64,000 nucleotides of DNA from Clostridiales bacterium (GCA_015055605.1 SVHV01000001.1:672634-736633); one strand, 5' to 3'; positions 1-10,689 are shown, counted from the first letter of the stretch. Notes: generated by a model from the letters alone, not told the origin. A program made the numbers and translations.

Positions 1-672
1 AATGAGTTTAGCAACCTCTTCTGGCTGTCCAACTCTACCTACCATTATTTTTTCTTCTTCAAGTTTAATAAACTCCTCGTCCATGCCTCCAACCTCACTC
101 TCTGTTGCTATAAACCCAGGAGCTACTGCATTAACAGTTACATACGGAGCAAACTGTACTGCAAGATTGTGTGTAAGCGAAATAATTGCCGACTTGCTAG
201 CATCATAATCTATACACATAGGATAATATGTATTGATACCATTAGTAGATGATAAATTAATTATTCTACCAAACTTATTCTCAAGCATAACCTCGCCAAC
301 ATATTTACTAACCAAAAATGTTCCCACAACATTAACATTGAGCGTATCCTTAAAGTCATCAACAGTTTTTTCATAGAAAATAGCATCTCTACATATTGCA
401 GAATTATTAACAAGAATATCAATCGAGCCAAACTTATCTTTAACCCTAGCAACCATGTCTTTTACTTCATCTTCTTGAGAAATATCTGCCTTGACTACAA
501 AGCAAGAAACTCCCTGTTTTTCTAGGGAGTTTTTTAAATCTATTGCGTGATTTTCACTAGAGTTGTAGTTAATCGCAATATTGTAGTCATTTGACTTTGC
601 AAATTCTTCTACAATAGCTCTACCTAAACCTCTAGCACCACCTGTTACAAGAATTGTTTTCTTATTATGCAC
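1..672 (-). CDS. SDR family oxidoreductase (3-oxoacyl-ACP reductase FabG-like), partial at window edge
   Basis: Frame open from GTG at 672 to base 1: VHNKKTILVTGGARGLGRAIVEEFAKSNDYNIAINYNSS...ILVNNSAIC...YDASKSAIISLT; TGGARGLG cofactor motif and YxxxK. Missed by the ORF track because of the GTG start. Confidence 0.88.
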   Translation of the reverse strand, partial: MHNKKTILVTGGARGLGRAIVEEFAKSNDYNIAINYNSSENHAIDLKNSLEKQGVSCFVVKADISQEDEVKDMVARVKDKFGSIDILVNNSAICRDAIFYEKTVDDFKDTLNVNVVGTFLVSKYVGEVMLENKFGRIINLSSTNGINTYYPMCIDYDASKSAIISLTHNLAVQFAPYVTVNAVAPGFIATESEVGGMDEEFIKLEEEKIMVGRVGQPEEVAKLI

Positions 673-1222
673 GACCGTAGTATTTTCCGTCATAAGTAGT
701 AATGATAATTCTGTCGCCTTCATTGATGAACATAGGAACTCTTACATTTAGTCCTGTCTCAATCTTAGCGTTCTTAGTTGCAGCAGATGCTGTACTATCT
801 TTGATTCCAGGTTCAGCCTCGATAATAGTATACTCCATCTTCTCTGGAAGAGTCATACCTAATAGCTCTGAACCATAGAATGTTAATTCTACTGACATAT
901 TCTCTAATAAATAATCTTTATTGTCGCCGATTTGCTCAGAAGATAACTCATACTGCTCATAAGTAGTATTGTCCATAAAATAATATGTACCAGCAGCCTC
1001 ATAAAGATATTGAACAGCTTTTCTATCTATTCTAGCCTCTTCAAACTTAACATTTGTATTGAATGTTCTCTCAAGGCTTGTTCCTGTTCTAAGATTTTTA
1101 AGTTTAGTCTTCATAAAAGCAGAACCTTTACCTGGTTTAACATGTAAAAACTCTACAACTTGATAAATATTTCCCTCAATCAAAAGAGTCATACCATTTT
1201 TAATACTGTTTACGTCTATCAT
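665..1222 (-). CDS. efp: Translation elongation factor P
   Basis: MIDVNSIKNGMTLLIEGNIYQVVEFLHVKPGKGSAFMKTKLKNLRTG is typical EF-P N-terminus; 185 aa. Confidence 0.97.
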   Translation of the reverse strand: MIDVNSIKNGMTLLIEGNIYQVVEFLHVKPGKGSAFMKTKLKNLRTGTSLERTFNTNVKFEEARIDRKAVQYLYEAAGTYYFMDNTTYEQYELSSEQIGDNKDYLLENMSVELTFYGSELLGMTLPEKMEYTIIEAEPGIKDSTASAATKNAKIETGLNVRVPMFINEGDRIIITTYDGKYYGRA

Positions 1223-1451
1223 AAAAATTCACCTTTTCTTTTACTTAATGTTATTATTCTACCCTTTTTTAGCCAAATTGTCAATAATACTTAGATAGAA
1301 AATCTTTGAGAATAAGCATTTTTTGTTTAGAATCAATCTACAAATTAATGTGCCATAATATGGATTAATATAGTAAAATCATATATAGATTATTCAAAAG
1401 TATTTACAAATTCACTCAAATTTTATAAACTAAGACTTGAGAGGTATAAAT

Positions 1452-2711
1452 ATGAAAAATAGTTATGATATTGACGAAAAGATTCTTACCCTTGCTAACA
1501 ATGCAGAGCAGGAATTAAAAGGCATATATGAGAAATACGAAACCAACGCACTTAACTGGAGTGCTAGAGTCCTAAAAGCCTTCCAAAACAACTGGCTATC
1601 TACATCTGACTTTGCTGAAGTTACAGGATATGGATACTCAGACGGAGGCAGAGACAAACTTGAGGCAGTATATGCTGAATTATTCGGAGCAGAAGACGCA
1701 CTTGTTAGACCACAAATCATGAGTGGCACACACGCACTTAGCCTAACACTTTTTGGACTACTTAAGCATGGTGATACATTTATCTCTATCACAGGAGAAC
1801 CTTACGACTCACTAAAAAGTGTTATAGGCCTGACCGGTGATAGTAGAAACTCCCTCATGGCTAATGGTGTTAAATACGAACAAATAGAATTAGTAAATGA
1901 CGACTTTGATATACAATCAATTACAAATAGATTACAAAAATCAAAAGTTAAACTAGTAGAAATCCAAAGGTCTAGAGGATACTCACATAGAAAGAGCCTC
2001 ACTATTGCAAAAATCGAGAAAGTAATCAACGCAATTAGAGAAGTAGACAAAGAAGTAATAATCATGGTAGACAACTGCTATGGGGATTTCGTAGAAGACA
2101 GAGAACCTACCCATGTTGGCGCAGACATAATAATCGGCTCACTCATGAAAAATCTAGGTGGAGGACTAGCCAAAACTGGTGGATATGTTGTCGGCAAAAA
2201 AGAATATGTCAATGATGTTGCAGAAAGATTCTCTGCTCCTTGCATAGGCAAAGATATCGGCGCAAACCTCAACCAAAATATGACATTCTTCCAAGGATTA
2301 TACTTAGCACCATCAGTTGTATGCTCTTCTATGAAAACTGCAACCTTTGCTAGTTTCTTACTTGAGAAATTAGGCTATGATGTAGACCCTCTATACAACG
2401 AAGAAAGAACAGATATTATCCAAACCATCAATTTAGGAGACGGGGATAAACTAGTTAAATTCTGCGAGGGTATACAAATGGCGTCTCCTATAGAGAGTTA
2501 TGTAAAGCCAGTACCAGCACCTATGCCAGGCTATCCAGATGACGAGGTTATGGCTGGAGGAAGCTTTATCTCAGGAGCAACCATTGAACTTAGTTGTGAC
2601 GGACCTATGACACCACCATATACAGCATATATGCAAGGTGGACTTACTTATGATTATGGCAAACTAGGTATAATGTTAGCCATCAATCAAATCATGAAAA
2701 GTGAAAACTAA
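1452..2711 (+). CDS. Methionine gamma-lyase family protein (aluminium-resistance protein family, PLP-dependent)
   Basis: ORF 1437..2711; likely start MKNSYDIDEKI at 1452 after an RBS-like gagagg. IIGSLMKNLGGGLAKTGGYVVG matches the PLP-lysine region of this family. Confidence 0.88.
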   Translation: MKNSYDIDEKILTLANNAEQELKGIYEKYETNALNWSARVLKAFQNNWLSTSDFAEVTGYGYSDGGRDKLEAVYAELFGAEDALVRPQIMSGTHALSLTLFGLLKHGDTFISITGEPYDSLKSVIGLTGDSRNSLMANGVKYEQIELVNDDFDIQSITNRLQKSKVKLVEIQRSRGYSHRKSLTIAKIEKVINAIREVDKEVIIMVDNCYGDFVEDREPTHVGADIIIGSLMKNLGGGLAKTGGYVVGKKEYVNDVAERFSAPCIGKDIGANLNQNMTFFQGLYLAPSVVCSSMKTATFASFLLEKLGYDVDPLYNEERTDIIQTINLGDGDKLVKFCEGIQMASPIESYVKPVPAPMPGYPDDEVMAGGSFISGATIELSCDGPMTPPYTAYMQGGLTYDYGKLGIMLAINQIMKSEN

Positions 2712-2718
2712 AAACAAT

Positions 2719-2750
2719 AAAAAAAGACAGGTAAACCCTGTCTTTTTTTT
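2719..2750. terminator. Bidirectional intrinsic terminator
   Basis: AAAAAAGACAGG-taaa-CCCTGTCTTTTTTTT between convergent genes. Confidence 0.85.
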
Positions 2751-3855
2751 ACTTCAACATATCTTCTGGAATTGAACTAGCGAAAGCATAATTTGAATAA
2801 GCCTTATCTCCAGTTACTTCTTTTATAATCTTAATAAATGGAGGAAGACTAACTTCTTCATTTTTATCAGAGAGTTCTATCTCACATATAGCCTTTTTCT
2901 TTGAGAATGGATACACATCAATCTCATAATATCTATTATCATAAGTAAGAAGATATCTAGTCTTTTTTACTTGTTTTAGATGGAAATCAGACGACATCAT
3001 AAGAGTTAAATATTCTTTTTCTGTAATTCTCCTCTCAACCTCTTCTCTCTGCATGGCAGAGATTTTCTTTTTGCTAGTAACAGTATATACATACGAGCCA
3101 TCTCTTCCCCTCTGTCTGATTCTAGTTTCGCTACCATCATCAGTCTGCAGATATGTCTGTACAATATCTACTTTTGAGCAATTAGGCATAGCCTCTAATT
3201 CCTCTAAATTTGGCTTTTTGATTAGATACTTTCTCTCTATTTCCATAGGAATTGGCTCGCCTAAACAAGAACAAATCTCCTTTACAAGCCTCTTTAGTTT
3301 TTCATCAAAAGGAGTAGAGTTGTCTATTACTCTAAAGTGAGGACTACCTGTCCAACTACTGATAGTATTGTCATCCATCTCAATAGCTTCTTTCACGGTC
3401 TCTCTTCTAGCCTGATTATTACTAAGTGTATAATACTCTTCTGCTCCCTTTGCTGCAGTTACTAGATGAAATACACCTGCGTAATTATCTCTAAGAGTTA
3501 TCTCATCTAAGCCCAAATCATTTAAAATTTTTTGAAACTTTTCCTCTCCGACATAGCCCTTGCAGTCCATTGCTCCTCTATCACAAACTAACAATACCTT
3601 GTCATCTGGTAGATTTTCACATTCTTTTTCGTAATATGATTCTTTCATAAGTTGTAATTGAATAATAGCTTTTTCAAATTCGGTAAATCTTTTATATGAT
3701 TTTGGATGTAAGCCACTCAATATTAGTTCTGTAGCAGTCTCACCTATAAAGACTACTTTATATCCCCTCTTAGTCATCTCCTTTTCTACAAAACTAAGAG
3801 CTGATGTTTTTCCACCACAAGGTCCACCCGTGATGACGATTTTTGTTACTTTCAT
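2749..3855 (-). CDS. AAA_28 (NadR/Ttd14-type) P-loop ATPase fused to a CYTH domain
   Basis: N-term ITGGPCGGKTSAL Walker A; C-term IPMEIERKYLIKKPNLEEL...ETRIRQRG is the CYTH ExExK signature. Confidence 0.82.
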   Translation of the reverse strand: MKVTKIVITGGPCGGKTSALSFVEKEMTKRGYKVVFIGETATELILSGLHPKSYKRFTEFEKAIIQLQLMKESYYEKECENLPDDKVLLVCDRGAMDCKGYVGEEKFQKILNDLGLDEITLRDNYAGVFHLVTAAKGAEEYYTLSNNQARRETVKEAIEMDDNTISSWTGSPHFRVIDNSTPFDEKLKRLVKEICSCLGEPIPMEIERKYLIKKPNLEELEAMPNCSKVDIVQTYLQTDDGSETRIRQRGRDGSYVYTVTSKKKISAMQREEVERRITEKEYLTLMMSSDFHLKQVKKTRYLLTYDNRYYEIDVYPFSKKKAICEIELSDKNEEVSLPPFIKIIKEVTGDKAYSNYAFASSIPEDMLK

Positions 3856-5373
3856 TTACTGATTTTCCCTTCTTTTGGCAAGTTTTTCTTTTCTTTCTTC
3901 CATCTTTTTTATAGCAATTTTTACTGCATTATAAGAGCCATCATACATTCCTGCCTTCTTATTATTGCAGATATGATAACACATATTCTCAAGCAGACTA
4001 TTATCTGTATGAAAGTGCTCAATCATAGCAAAAATCTCTTTTTTACTAGGACACTCATAAGTACCATCACCTAATTCTGATGCTCTAATAGCACCATACA
4101 TCTCATGACCACCAACTCTTTGAATAAGAATCTTAGGTACAGGATAGAATGCAAGTTCACTAGGTTTAGTAAGCATACAATCTACAAATCTCATCAAATA
4201 GTTAGTTGTATATACTGCAGAGAATATATCATCATTAATAAAGAAATATACTCCACTTTTTCTCTCATTTGGCATCTGGAATAGTCTAAATACAGCATCC
4301 ATATCATTATCAATTACAGTGTAATTATCTTTAAGATTAGGAACTTTCTTTAGCATATATTCCATTACGTTTCTATGGTCACCAACATTAATAAATACAG
4401 CAGCAGATTTTTTATTCACATACTCTAATAATTTACCTATAATCTGTGCATTTAGTTTACCCTGAGCACCTGCACCACCGATAGACAATAGATATCTCTT
4501 CTCACCACCATTTCTCACTCTATCTAGCCTATTTTTACAATCTTTTTCTACATTATGCACGATTTCATGGTCTACATAGTGTCCCACATAATATATAGAA
4601 TCGGCAGGCATTGGTTTTAGTTTTTGCCTCTTATTCATACCCCTTAGAGACTTGTATCCCAAATAAGAAGACGCAGTCTGAACAGTATGTGTACTTCCCT
4701 CTGAATAGTGTATTGAAATAGGCCAGTTGTCTGGAATTGCATTAATAACTGTCTTAAGCCCCGCATGAACAGCACCCTGAGAACAGAATGCATGAGTTCC
4801 AATATAAGGAGTTTCTTTAGGTAAGTATTTAAAGATTGGAACAAACGCCTCAGTAGTCTTTTGGTCTATAGCATGACCTTCGATTTTTTTGTAATAGTTC
4901 ATGCTAATAGGATCCCAAAAAAGTTTATTAAATAACATACTTTTCTGAGAAATCCTTGATGCTAAAGAATACATCTTATTCTGATAATTTAAGATTTTTG
5001 TACATGTACTTTCTTTGAAATTACTTAGGTCAAACCAGTATGGATTGTATCCTAAAGCCTTAGCTGCTGACGCCATTGACATTGCTATCCTATAATGACC
5101 ATAGCCCATTCTGATATTACCTATGATAATAGCCTTTTCATCTTCTATAGTATCTGCCTTTTCTCCATTCTCGATAGGCACGATATTTCTACAATCAAAT
5201 AAATCATATAATAAATAATCTTTATCTAATCTAACCTTATATTTAACATAACTATCGTCACCAAATTTTTTGATAAAAAATTTCTTGTATTTAACAGCAA
5301 ATACTTGAGTAAATTTACCTACCTTGTTTCCAAAAATTACTTTGGATCTATATTCGTCTTTTTTCATAAACAC
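3856..5373 (-). CDS. Uncharacterised GT-B/glycosyltransferase-like protein
   Basis: 505 aa; IIIGNIRMGYGHYRIAMSMASAAKALGY resembles the N-terminal GxGH motif of MGDG-synthase-like GTs; ELAFYPVPKILIQRVGGHE. Assignment tentative. Confidence 0.5.
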   Translation of the reverse strand: MFMKKDEYRSKVIFGNKVGKFTQVFAVKYKKFFIKKFGDDSYVKYKVRLDKDYLLYDLFDCRNIVPIENGEKADTIEDEKAIIIGNIRMGYGHYRIAMSMASAAKALGYNPYWFDLSNFKESTCTKILNYQNKMYSLASRISQKSMLFNKLFWDPISMNYYKKIEGHAIDQKTTEAFVPIFKYLPKETPYIGTHAFCSQGAVHAGLKTVINAIPDNWPISIHYSEGSTHTVQTASSYLGYKSLRGMNKRQKLKPMPADSIYYVGHYVDHEIVHNVEKDCKNRLDRVRNGGEKRYLLSIGGAGAQGKLNAQIIGKLLEYVNKKSAAVFINVGDHRNVMEYMLKKVPNLKDNYTVIDNDMDAVFRLFQMPNERKSGVYFFINDDIFSAVYTTNYLMRFVDCMLTKPSELAFYPVPKILIQRVGGHEMYGAIRASELGDGTYECPSKKEIFAMIEHFHTDNSLLENMCYHICNNKKAGMYDGSYNAVKIAIKKMEERKEKLAKRRENQ

Positions 5374-5616
5374 CCCTTCTTATACTCTCTAGCTCGATTA
5401 AAATTTTCATATACACATTATTATAAGTACATATTCTTATGTCTCTCTATTATTAATATAAATTTTACAAAAAAGTTTGTCAACGAATTTAATTCAATGT
5501 TGATTTTCTATAAAAATTTAGCAATTTTACCGAAAGTTTTTTCTTTTACTTTACTAAATCACTATAAAATAATATACTAAATTTGTTATAAGAAAACACT
5601 TATAAAAGGAAATTAT

Positions 5617-6849
5617 ATGAGAGTATTAATATTCACTGCATCAGCAGGAAATGGACATAATTCATCTGCTAAGAGAATTACAGAAAAATTATTAGAAAAA
5701 GACCCAACAACAGTGATTGAAACTGTTGATATGTATAAAAGTTATGCTAGCAAACCAAAGGCCTGGGCTATGGAAAAAGGTTACTTTTTCTTATGCAATC
5801 ACTGTGTAAGCCTATATAATTATTTTTTCAAAAAGAGCGAAAAATCCACAGTAGAAAATAAAGATAAATCTAAGTGTAACAAAGAAGTTTATCCTATTAT
5901 GTATGGTATGTTAAACAAAATATATGAGTTTCAACCAGATGTAATAGTATCTACTTATATTTTTGGAGCAATCGCACTAACAAATCTAAAAAGATATTAC
6001 AAAATACCTGCCAAAACTATGTGCATGTGTTTAGACTATGGTATTTCGCCTTATTGGGAGTGTTGTCCAACAGGACTAGACTATATGTTCCTAACTAATG
6101 AGGGAATGTATGACGCATTCAAAGAGAAAGGATATTCTGACAAGCAATTAATCGTAAGTGGAATCCCTGTATCCGACAAATTTAATAACCCTCCAACAAA
6201 AGAAGAAGCGAGAAAGAGTCTAGGATTAGACCCAGATATGTTTACAGTCGTGCTAACAACACAATCTTTCTTCCCTATCAAGAATAAGACAATATTTAGA
6301 GAACTAGCAAAAGTACAGAAACCTATCCAAATAGTAGTTGTCAATGGTAAAAATACTAAGTGCAAAAAGGAAATTGACCATCTAATCAGCACAGCCAATC
6401 TACCACACAAATTTATTAGTTTAGGATTTACAGACAAGATTGTTGAGATTTTCTCTGCATCAGATATATTATTAGGCAAGGCTGGTGGATTATTCACCAC
6501 AGAACAGATTAATCTAGGATTACCTGGTTTGATTGTAGACAAACTACCACAACAAGAGATATATAATAAGCAATATCTAATAGACAACAATTGTGCTCTT
6601 GCAGTTACTAAAGACACTATTGCCGATAATATTAATCACTTAATTAATAATCCAAGTTGTTACGAATTACTAAGAAACTCAACCCTTGCTATTAGAAAGC
6701 CAAATGCATTAGAAGATATTTGTAAGGTAATTACCGACTGTCCTACTGCCGACTATTCTAAAATCAACTTTACTGATACAAAGAAAGATGTAATTAGAAA
6801 TGTAGACAGAGAAAGAAAACAAACTATCAAAGAACAATCAGCTAAATAA
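5617..6849 (+). CDS. MGDG synthase family glycosyltransferase (processive diacylglycerol glucosyltransferase-like)
   Basis: MRVLIFTASAGNGHNSSAKRITEKL and KAGGLFTTEQINLGLPGLI; typical UgtP/MGD1 family. Confidence 0.88.
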   Translation: MRVLIFTASAGNGHNSSAKRITEKLLEKDPTTVIETVDMYKSYASKPKAWAMEKGYFFLCNHCVSLYNYFFKKSEKSTVENKDKSKCNKEVYPIMYGMLNKIYEFQPDVIVSTYIFGAIALTNLKRYYKIPAKTMCMCLDYGISPYWECCPTGLDYMFLTNEGMYDAFKEKGYSDKQLIVSGIPVSDKFNNPPTKEEARKSLGLDPDMFTVVLTTQSFFPIKNKTIFRELAKVQKPIQIVVVNGKNTKCKKEIDHLISTANLPHKFISLGFTDKIVEIFSASDILLGKAGGLFTTEQINLGLPGLIVDKLPQQEIYNKQYLIDNNCALAVTKDTIADNINHLINNPSCYELLRNSTLAIRKPNALEDICKVITDCPTADYSKINFTDTKKDVIRNVDRERKQTIKEQSAK

Positions 6850-6857
6850 TTTTCAAC

Positions 6858-6894
6858 AAAAAGACAAGTAGAAAAGACACTACTTGTCTTTTTT
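6858..6894. terminator. Intrinsic terminator
   Basis: AAAAAGACAAGTAG-loop-CTACTTGTCTTTTTT. Confidence 0.85.
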
Positions 6895-6976
6895 ATCCTG
6901 TTTTGTAAACAAAATAACCATATCTTGCATATAGAGAATAAACAAGCAAAATCGACATTTACAAAGCAGGAATCTT

Positions 6977-7585
6977 ATGAGTATAACAAACAAAATCGGC
7001 GAATGTATTTTAGATATAGACAAAAGTGCAAATATATATCCAAATGTAACACTGCTCGGCAAAGTTAGCATTGGAGCTAATTGCACAATTCTATCAGGAA
7101 GTGTAATAAAGAATAGCATCATAGGAGAAAATTCAATCATTAAGAGTAGTTATATAGAAGAGTCTTGTATAGGCAGTAATGTAACTATAGGTCCTTTTGC
7201 ACACATTAGACCCGGAAGCATAATCGAAAACAATTGCAAGATAGGAAACTTTGTGGAAGTAAAAAACAGCAGACTCAGTGAAGGCACAAAAGCAAGCCAC
7301 CTAGCATATATAGGAGATGCTGAAATAGGTAAAAACTGCAATATAGGTTGTGGGGCTATTTTTGTCAACTACAACGGTAAAGAAAAGCAACATACTCGAG
7401 TCGGGAATAATTGTTTTATAGGTAGCAATTGTAACATTATTGCACCAGTTAACATCAAAGACAACTCATATATCTGTGCAGGAACAACCCTTACAATCGA
7501 CACCAACGAATTTGACTTTGTAATAGGTAGATGTAGAGAAACAATAAAACCAAACCACGCAAAAAAATATTTCAAGAAGGACTAG
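6977..7585 (+). CDS. Left-handed beta-helix acetyltransferase, GlmU C-terminal-like (stand-alone)
   Basis: Hexapeptide repeats; IGPFAHIRPGSIIENNCKIGNFVEVKNSRLSEGTKASHLAYIGDAEIGKNCNIGCGAIFVNYNGKEKQHTRVGNNCFIGSN matches the GlmU acetyltransferase domain; no pyrophosphorylase domain. Confidence 0.85.
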   Translation: MSITNKIGECILDIDKSANIYPNVTLLGKVSIGANCTILSGSVIKNSIIGENSIIKSSYIEESCIGSNVTIGPFAHIRPGSIIENNCKIGNFVEVKNSRLSEGTKASHLAYIGDAEIGKNCNIGCGAIFVNYNGKEKQHTRVGNNCFIGSNCNIIAPVNIKDNSYICAGTTLTIDTNEFDFVIGRCRETIKPNHAKKYFKKD

Positions 7586-7588
7586 AAA

Positions 7589-8920
7589 ATGGGTATATTT
7601 TTTGGAACAGATGGACTGAGAGGCAAAATAGGAGATGAACTCACTGACGATATTGCCTATAGATGTGGTAATGCTCTAGCAAAGTTATATCCTAATAGCC
7701 ATTTACTTATATGCAAGGACACCAGAACTAGTGGAGATTGTATCGCAATATCCTTTGCCAGTGGAGTCATCTCTGCAGGAGGAAATATTACTTATATCGG
7801 CATCTGCACTACTCCAGGGTTAGCATACCTTACACACACTTTAGGATATGACTATGGCATCAGTATCACAGCATCTCACAATCCTGCTAATTATAACGGA
7901 ATCAAAATATTTGATAAGAATTATAAAAAACTAACAGACAAAAAAGAAGAAACTCTAGAAAAAAACTTTTTCTCAAACATCATTGTCCCAAATGAACACT
8001 TAGGCAAAATAACCTTTAAGCCAGAGTTACTTAAACACTATACCGACTTTCTATCACAACACTCTACTAATCTTAGTAACATCACCATTGTTCTAGACTG
8101 TGCAAATGGTGCTACCAGCAATATTGCTCCATTAATCTTTGAAAATGCCGGGGCAAAAACTATAACTATAAATAACGATACATCTGGTATTAATATCAAC
8201 AATAACTGTGGAGCAACAGATACACGACTTCTACAAAAAACAGTTATAGAAAAAAATGCAGATATAGGCTTTGCTTTTGATGGAGATGGGGACAGAGTTA
8301 TTGCTGTAGACCGAAGTGGCAATATACTTGATGGCGACCAAATAATCTACATTCTTACCTGCCACCTTCTCAACACTAGCTCCTTACACAAAAAAATGGT
8401 TGTGGGAACCAGACATACAAATATGGGCATGGAACTCGCACTTAGAGAAAAGGGCATTGAACTCATTAGAACAGATATAGGAGATAAGTTCGTTTCATCT
8501 AAACTTAGCGAATATGGACTTCAACTAGGAGGAGAACAGTCAGGTCACATTATTCAAAAGGAAATATTACCTACAGGAGATGGAATCCTTACTGCCCTCA
8601 GCCTTAGTAATATTATTGCAAAAGAAAACAAATCACTACTAGAGTACGCTAGTTATTCCCCCTACCATCAATGCAACATAAATGTAACAGTAAACAATAA
8701 ATTACATATCATTAATAGCGAAGAGCTAGACAAAACGATATCTAGATACACAAACTCCATAAAAGACAGTGGCAGAATAATGGTTAGATTATCAGGTACG
8801 GAGCCAGTCATAAGAATTATGGTAGAAGGAAAAGAAAAAGGTAGATGTACTACTATAGCAAAAAATATAGAGAGAACAATTATCAAGATTGACAAGGAGC
8901 AAAATATATGTGCGGAATAG
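7589..8920 (+). CDS. glmM: Phosphoglucosamine mutase
   Basis: MGIFFGTDGLRGKIGDELTDD...ISITASHNPANYNGIKIF...AFDGDGDRVIAVD. Confidence 0.95.
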   Translation: MGIFFGTDGLRGKIGDELTDDIAYRCGNALAKLYPNSHLLICKDTRTSGDCIAISFASGVISAGGNITYIGICTTPGLAYLTHTLGYDYGISITASHNPANYNGIKIFDKNYKKLTDKKEETLEKNFFSNIIVPNEHLGKITFKPELLKHYTDFLSQHSTNLSNITIVLDCANGATSNIAPLIFENAGAKTITINNDTSGININNNCGATDTRLLQKTVIEKNADIGFAFDGDGDRVIAVDRSGNILDGDQIIYILTCHLLNTSSLHKKMVVGTRHTNMGMELALREKGIELIRTDIGDKFVSSKLSEYGLQLGGEQSGHIIQKEILPTGDGILTALSLSNIIAKENKSLLEYASYSPYHQCNINVTVNNKLHIINSEELDKTISRYTNSIKDSGRIMVRLSGTEPVIRIMVEGKEKGRCTTIAKNIERTIIKIDKEQNICAE

Positions 8921-10686
8921 TAGGATACTGTGGTAAAAAGATTCAACTAAAAAAAATAATAGACAAACTAAAAAAACTAGAGTATAGAGGATATGATTCA
9001 GCAGGTATTACAAGTATCAAAAACAATACTATCACAACCATCAAACAAGTAGGCAAGATAGACAACTTACTATCCAATATCCCAGGCAACCTACATACAA
9101 CATGTGCAATCTCCCATACTAGATGGGCAACACATGGCAAAGCAACGCATACTAATGCACACCCTCATTCATCTAGTAAAGAACAATGGACAATAGTCCA
9201 TAATGGCATAATAGAAAATTATCAAGAGCTATATGACAAACTAAAGACCAAACCAGCAAGCGATACCGATACAGCTATTCTATCTCAATACCTAGAAGAA
9301 AACTGCAACGATAATATAGAGAGCTTTATAACAGCATTTAAAAATATTAAGGGTAGTTATGCCATAGTATGTATCAACAAGAATAATAACGACAGTCTAT
9401 ATATTGCTAAAAAGAATAGCCCACTATATATATCACAAGCTTACGGAGAAATTTGGGTAGCATCAGACCCTATCAGCCTACCCCTAGAATATGATTATTT
9501 ATACGAGATGTTAGATAATGAGTTTGCGTATATTTCTGACAGTAATATATCTTTTTATGACAATAATATAAATATAGTTGACAAGAAACATATTAATATA
9601 AATGAATCGTTTGAAGAAACCAACTTAAACAAATACCCACATTTCATGATAAAAGAAATAGAGGAAGAACAATCAGCAATAGAGAAACAAATACAGTTTT
9701 ACAAAGACAAATGTATACTAAAAGAGTACAATTATGACTTTATCAAAAACTACGAAAACATTAAATTAATAGGCTGTGGAACAGCATATCATGCAGGACT
9801 AGTTGGAGCCCGATTTATAGAAAAACTTGTCGGTATTAAGTGTACAGTAGAGATAGCTAGTGAATATATTTACAAAGAACCAATACTCGACACTAACAAA
9901 ACATTATTTATATTTATTAGCCAAAGTGGAGAAACTGCAGATACACTTCGAGCACTAGAAATAGTTAAATCAAAAGGATTTAATTATATATCACTCACAA
10001 ATGTACTCTACTCTAGTATTGCTCGAAAATCAAAACACATATTGCCAACTATTGCAGGACCTGAAATAGCCGTTGCATCTACCAAAGCCTTTGTTTGTCA
10101 ACTCACAACATTATATATGTTTGCCTCACATATACACAATGTACTCGAGGGCACATTTATTGATTACGAAAAAGACTTAAGAGAAGTGGCTAAAAAAATT
10201 CTCTCATTTAACAAAGAAAAACTAGACATTATAGCAAAGAGTATATACCAGAGCCCTACAGCCATCTTTTTAGGTAAAGATATAGATTATATAGTAGCCA
10301 TGGAAGCATCATTAAAACTCAAGGAAGTATCATACATTAATTCAACCAGCTATCCATCGGGAGAATTAAAGCATGGATTCTTAGCCCTTGTAGAAGATGG
10401 TACTCCACTGATAATATTTGCAACAGGCTCTGATATTCAAATATCAAAAACTCTCAATGCAACACAAGAAAGCATAGCTCGTGGTGCAAAAGAAATCATT
10501 ATAACTAATAGATATGAATATAGCAAACATAACGACAATTCAATTTATATAGACTCTCTAAATCCTTTACTGGCACCTATTTTATCTATAGCCCCTATGC
10601 AATACTTAGCATATAAAGTATCTATACTCAAGGGGATTAATCCAGACCAACCTCGAAACCTGGCAAAGAGTGTAACTGTTGAATAA
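8908..10686 (+). CDS. glmS: Glutamine--fructose-6-phosphate aminotransferase (isomerizing)
   Basis: MCGIVGYCGKK...LEYRGYDSAGI, two SIS domains, C-term NLAKSVTVE; overlaps glmM by 13 nt. Confidence 0.97.
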   Translation: MCGIVGYCGKKIQLKKIIDKLKKLEYRGYDSAGITSIKNNTITTIKQVGKIDNLLSNIPGNLHTTCAISHTRWATHGKATHTNAHPHSSSKEQWTIVHNGIIENYQELYDKLKTKPASDTDTAILSQYLEENCNDNIESFITAFKNIKGSYAIVCINKNNNDSLYIAKKNSPLYISQAYGEIWVASDPISLPLEYDYLYEMLDNEFAYISDSNISFYDNNINIVDKKHININESFEETNLNKYPHFMIKEIEEEQSAIEKQIQFYKDKCILKEYNYDFIKNYENIKLIGCGTAYHAGLVGARFIEKLVGIKCTVEIASEYIYKEPILDTNKTLFIFISQSGETADTLRALEIVKSKGFNYISLTNVLYSSIARKSKHILPTIAGPEIAVASTKAFVCQLTTLYMFASHIHNVLEGTFIDYEKDLREVAKKILSFNKEKLDIIAKSIYQSPTAIFLGKDIDYIVAMEASLKLKEVSYINSTSYPSGELKHGFLALVEDGTPLIIFATGSDIQISKTLNATQESIARGAKEIIITNRYEYSKHNDNSIYIDSLNPLLAPILSIAPMQYLAYKVSILKGINPDQPRNLAKSVTVE

Positions 10687-10689
10687 CCA

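Noticed and set aside
6081-6617. 178-aa minus-strand ORF inside the MGDG-synthase-type gene
   Set aside because: Antisense shadow of a well-supported coding frame; no family resemblance.
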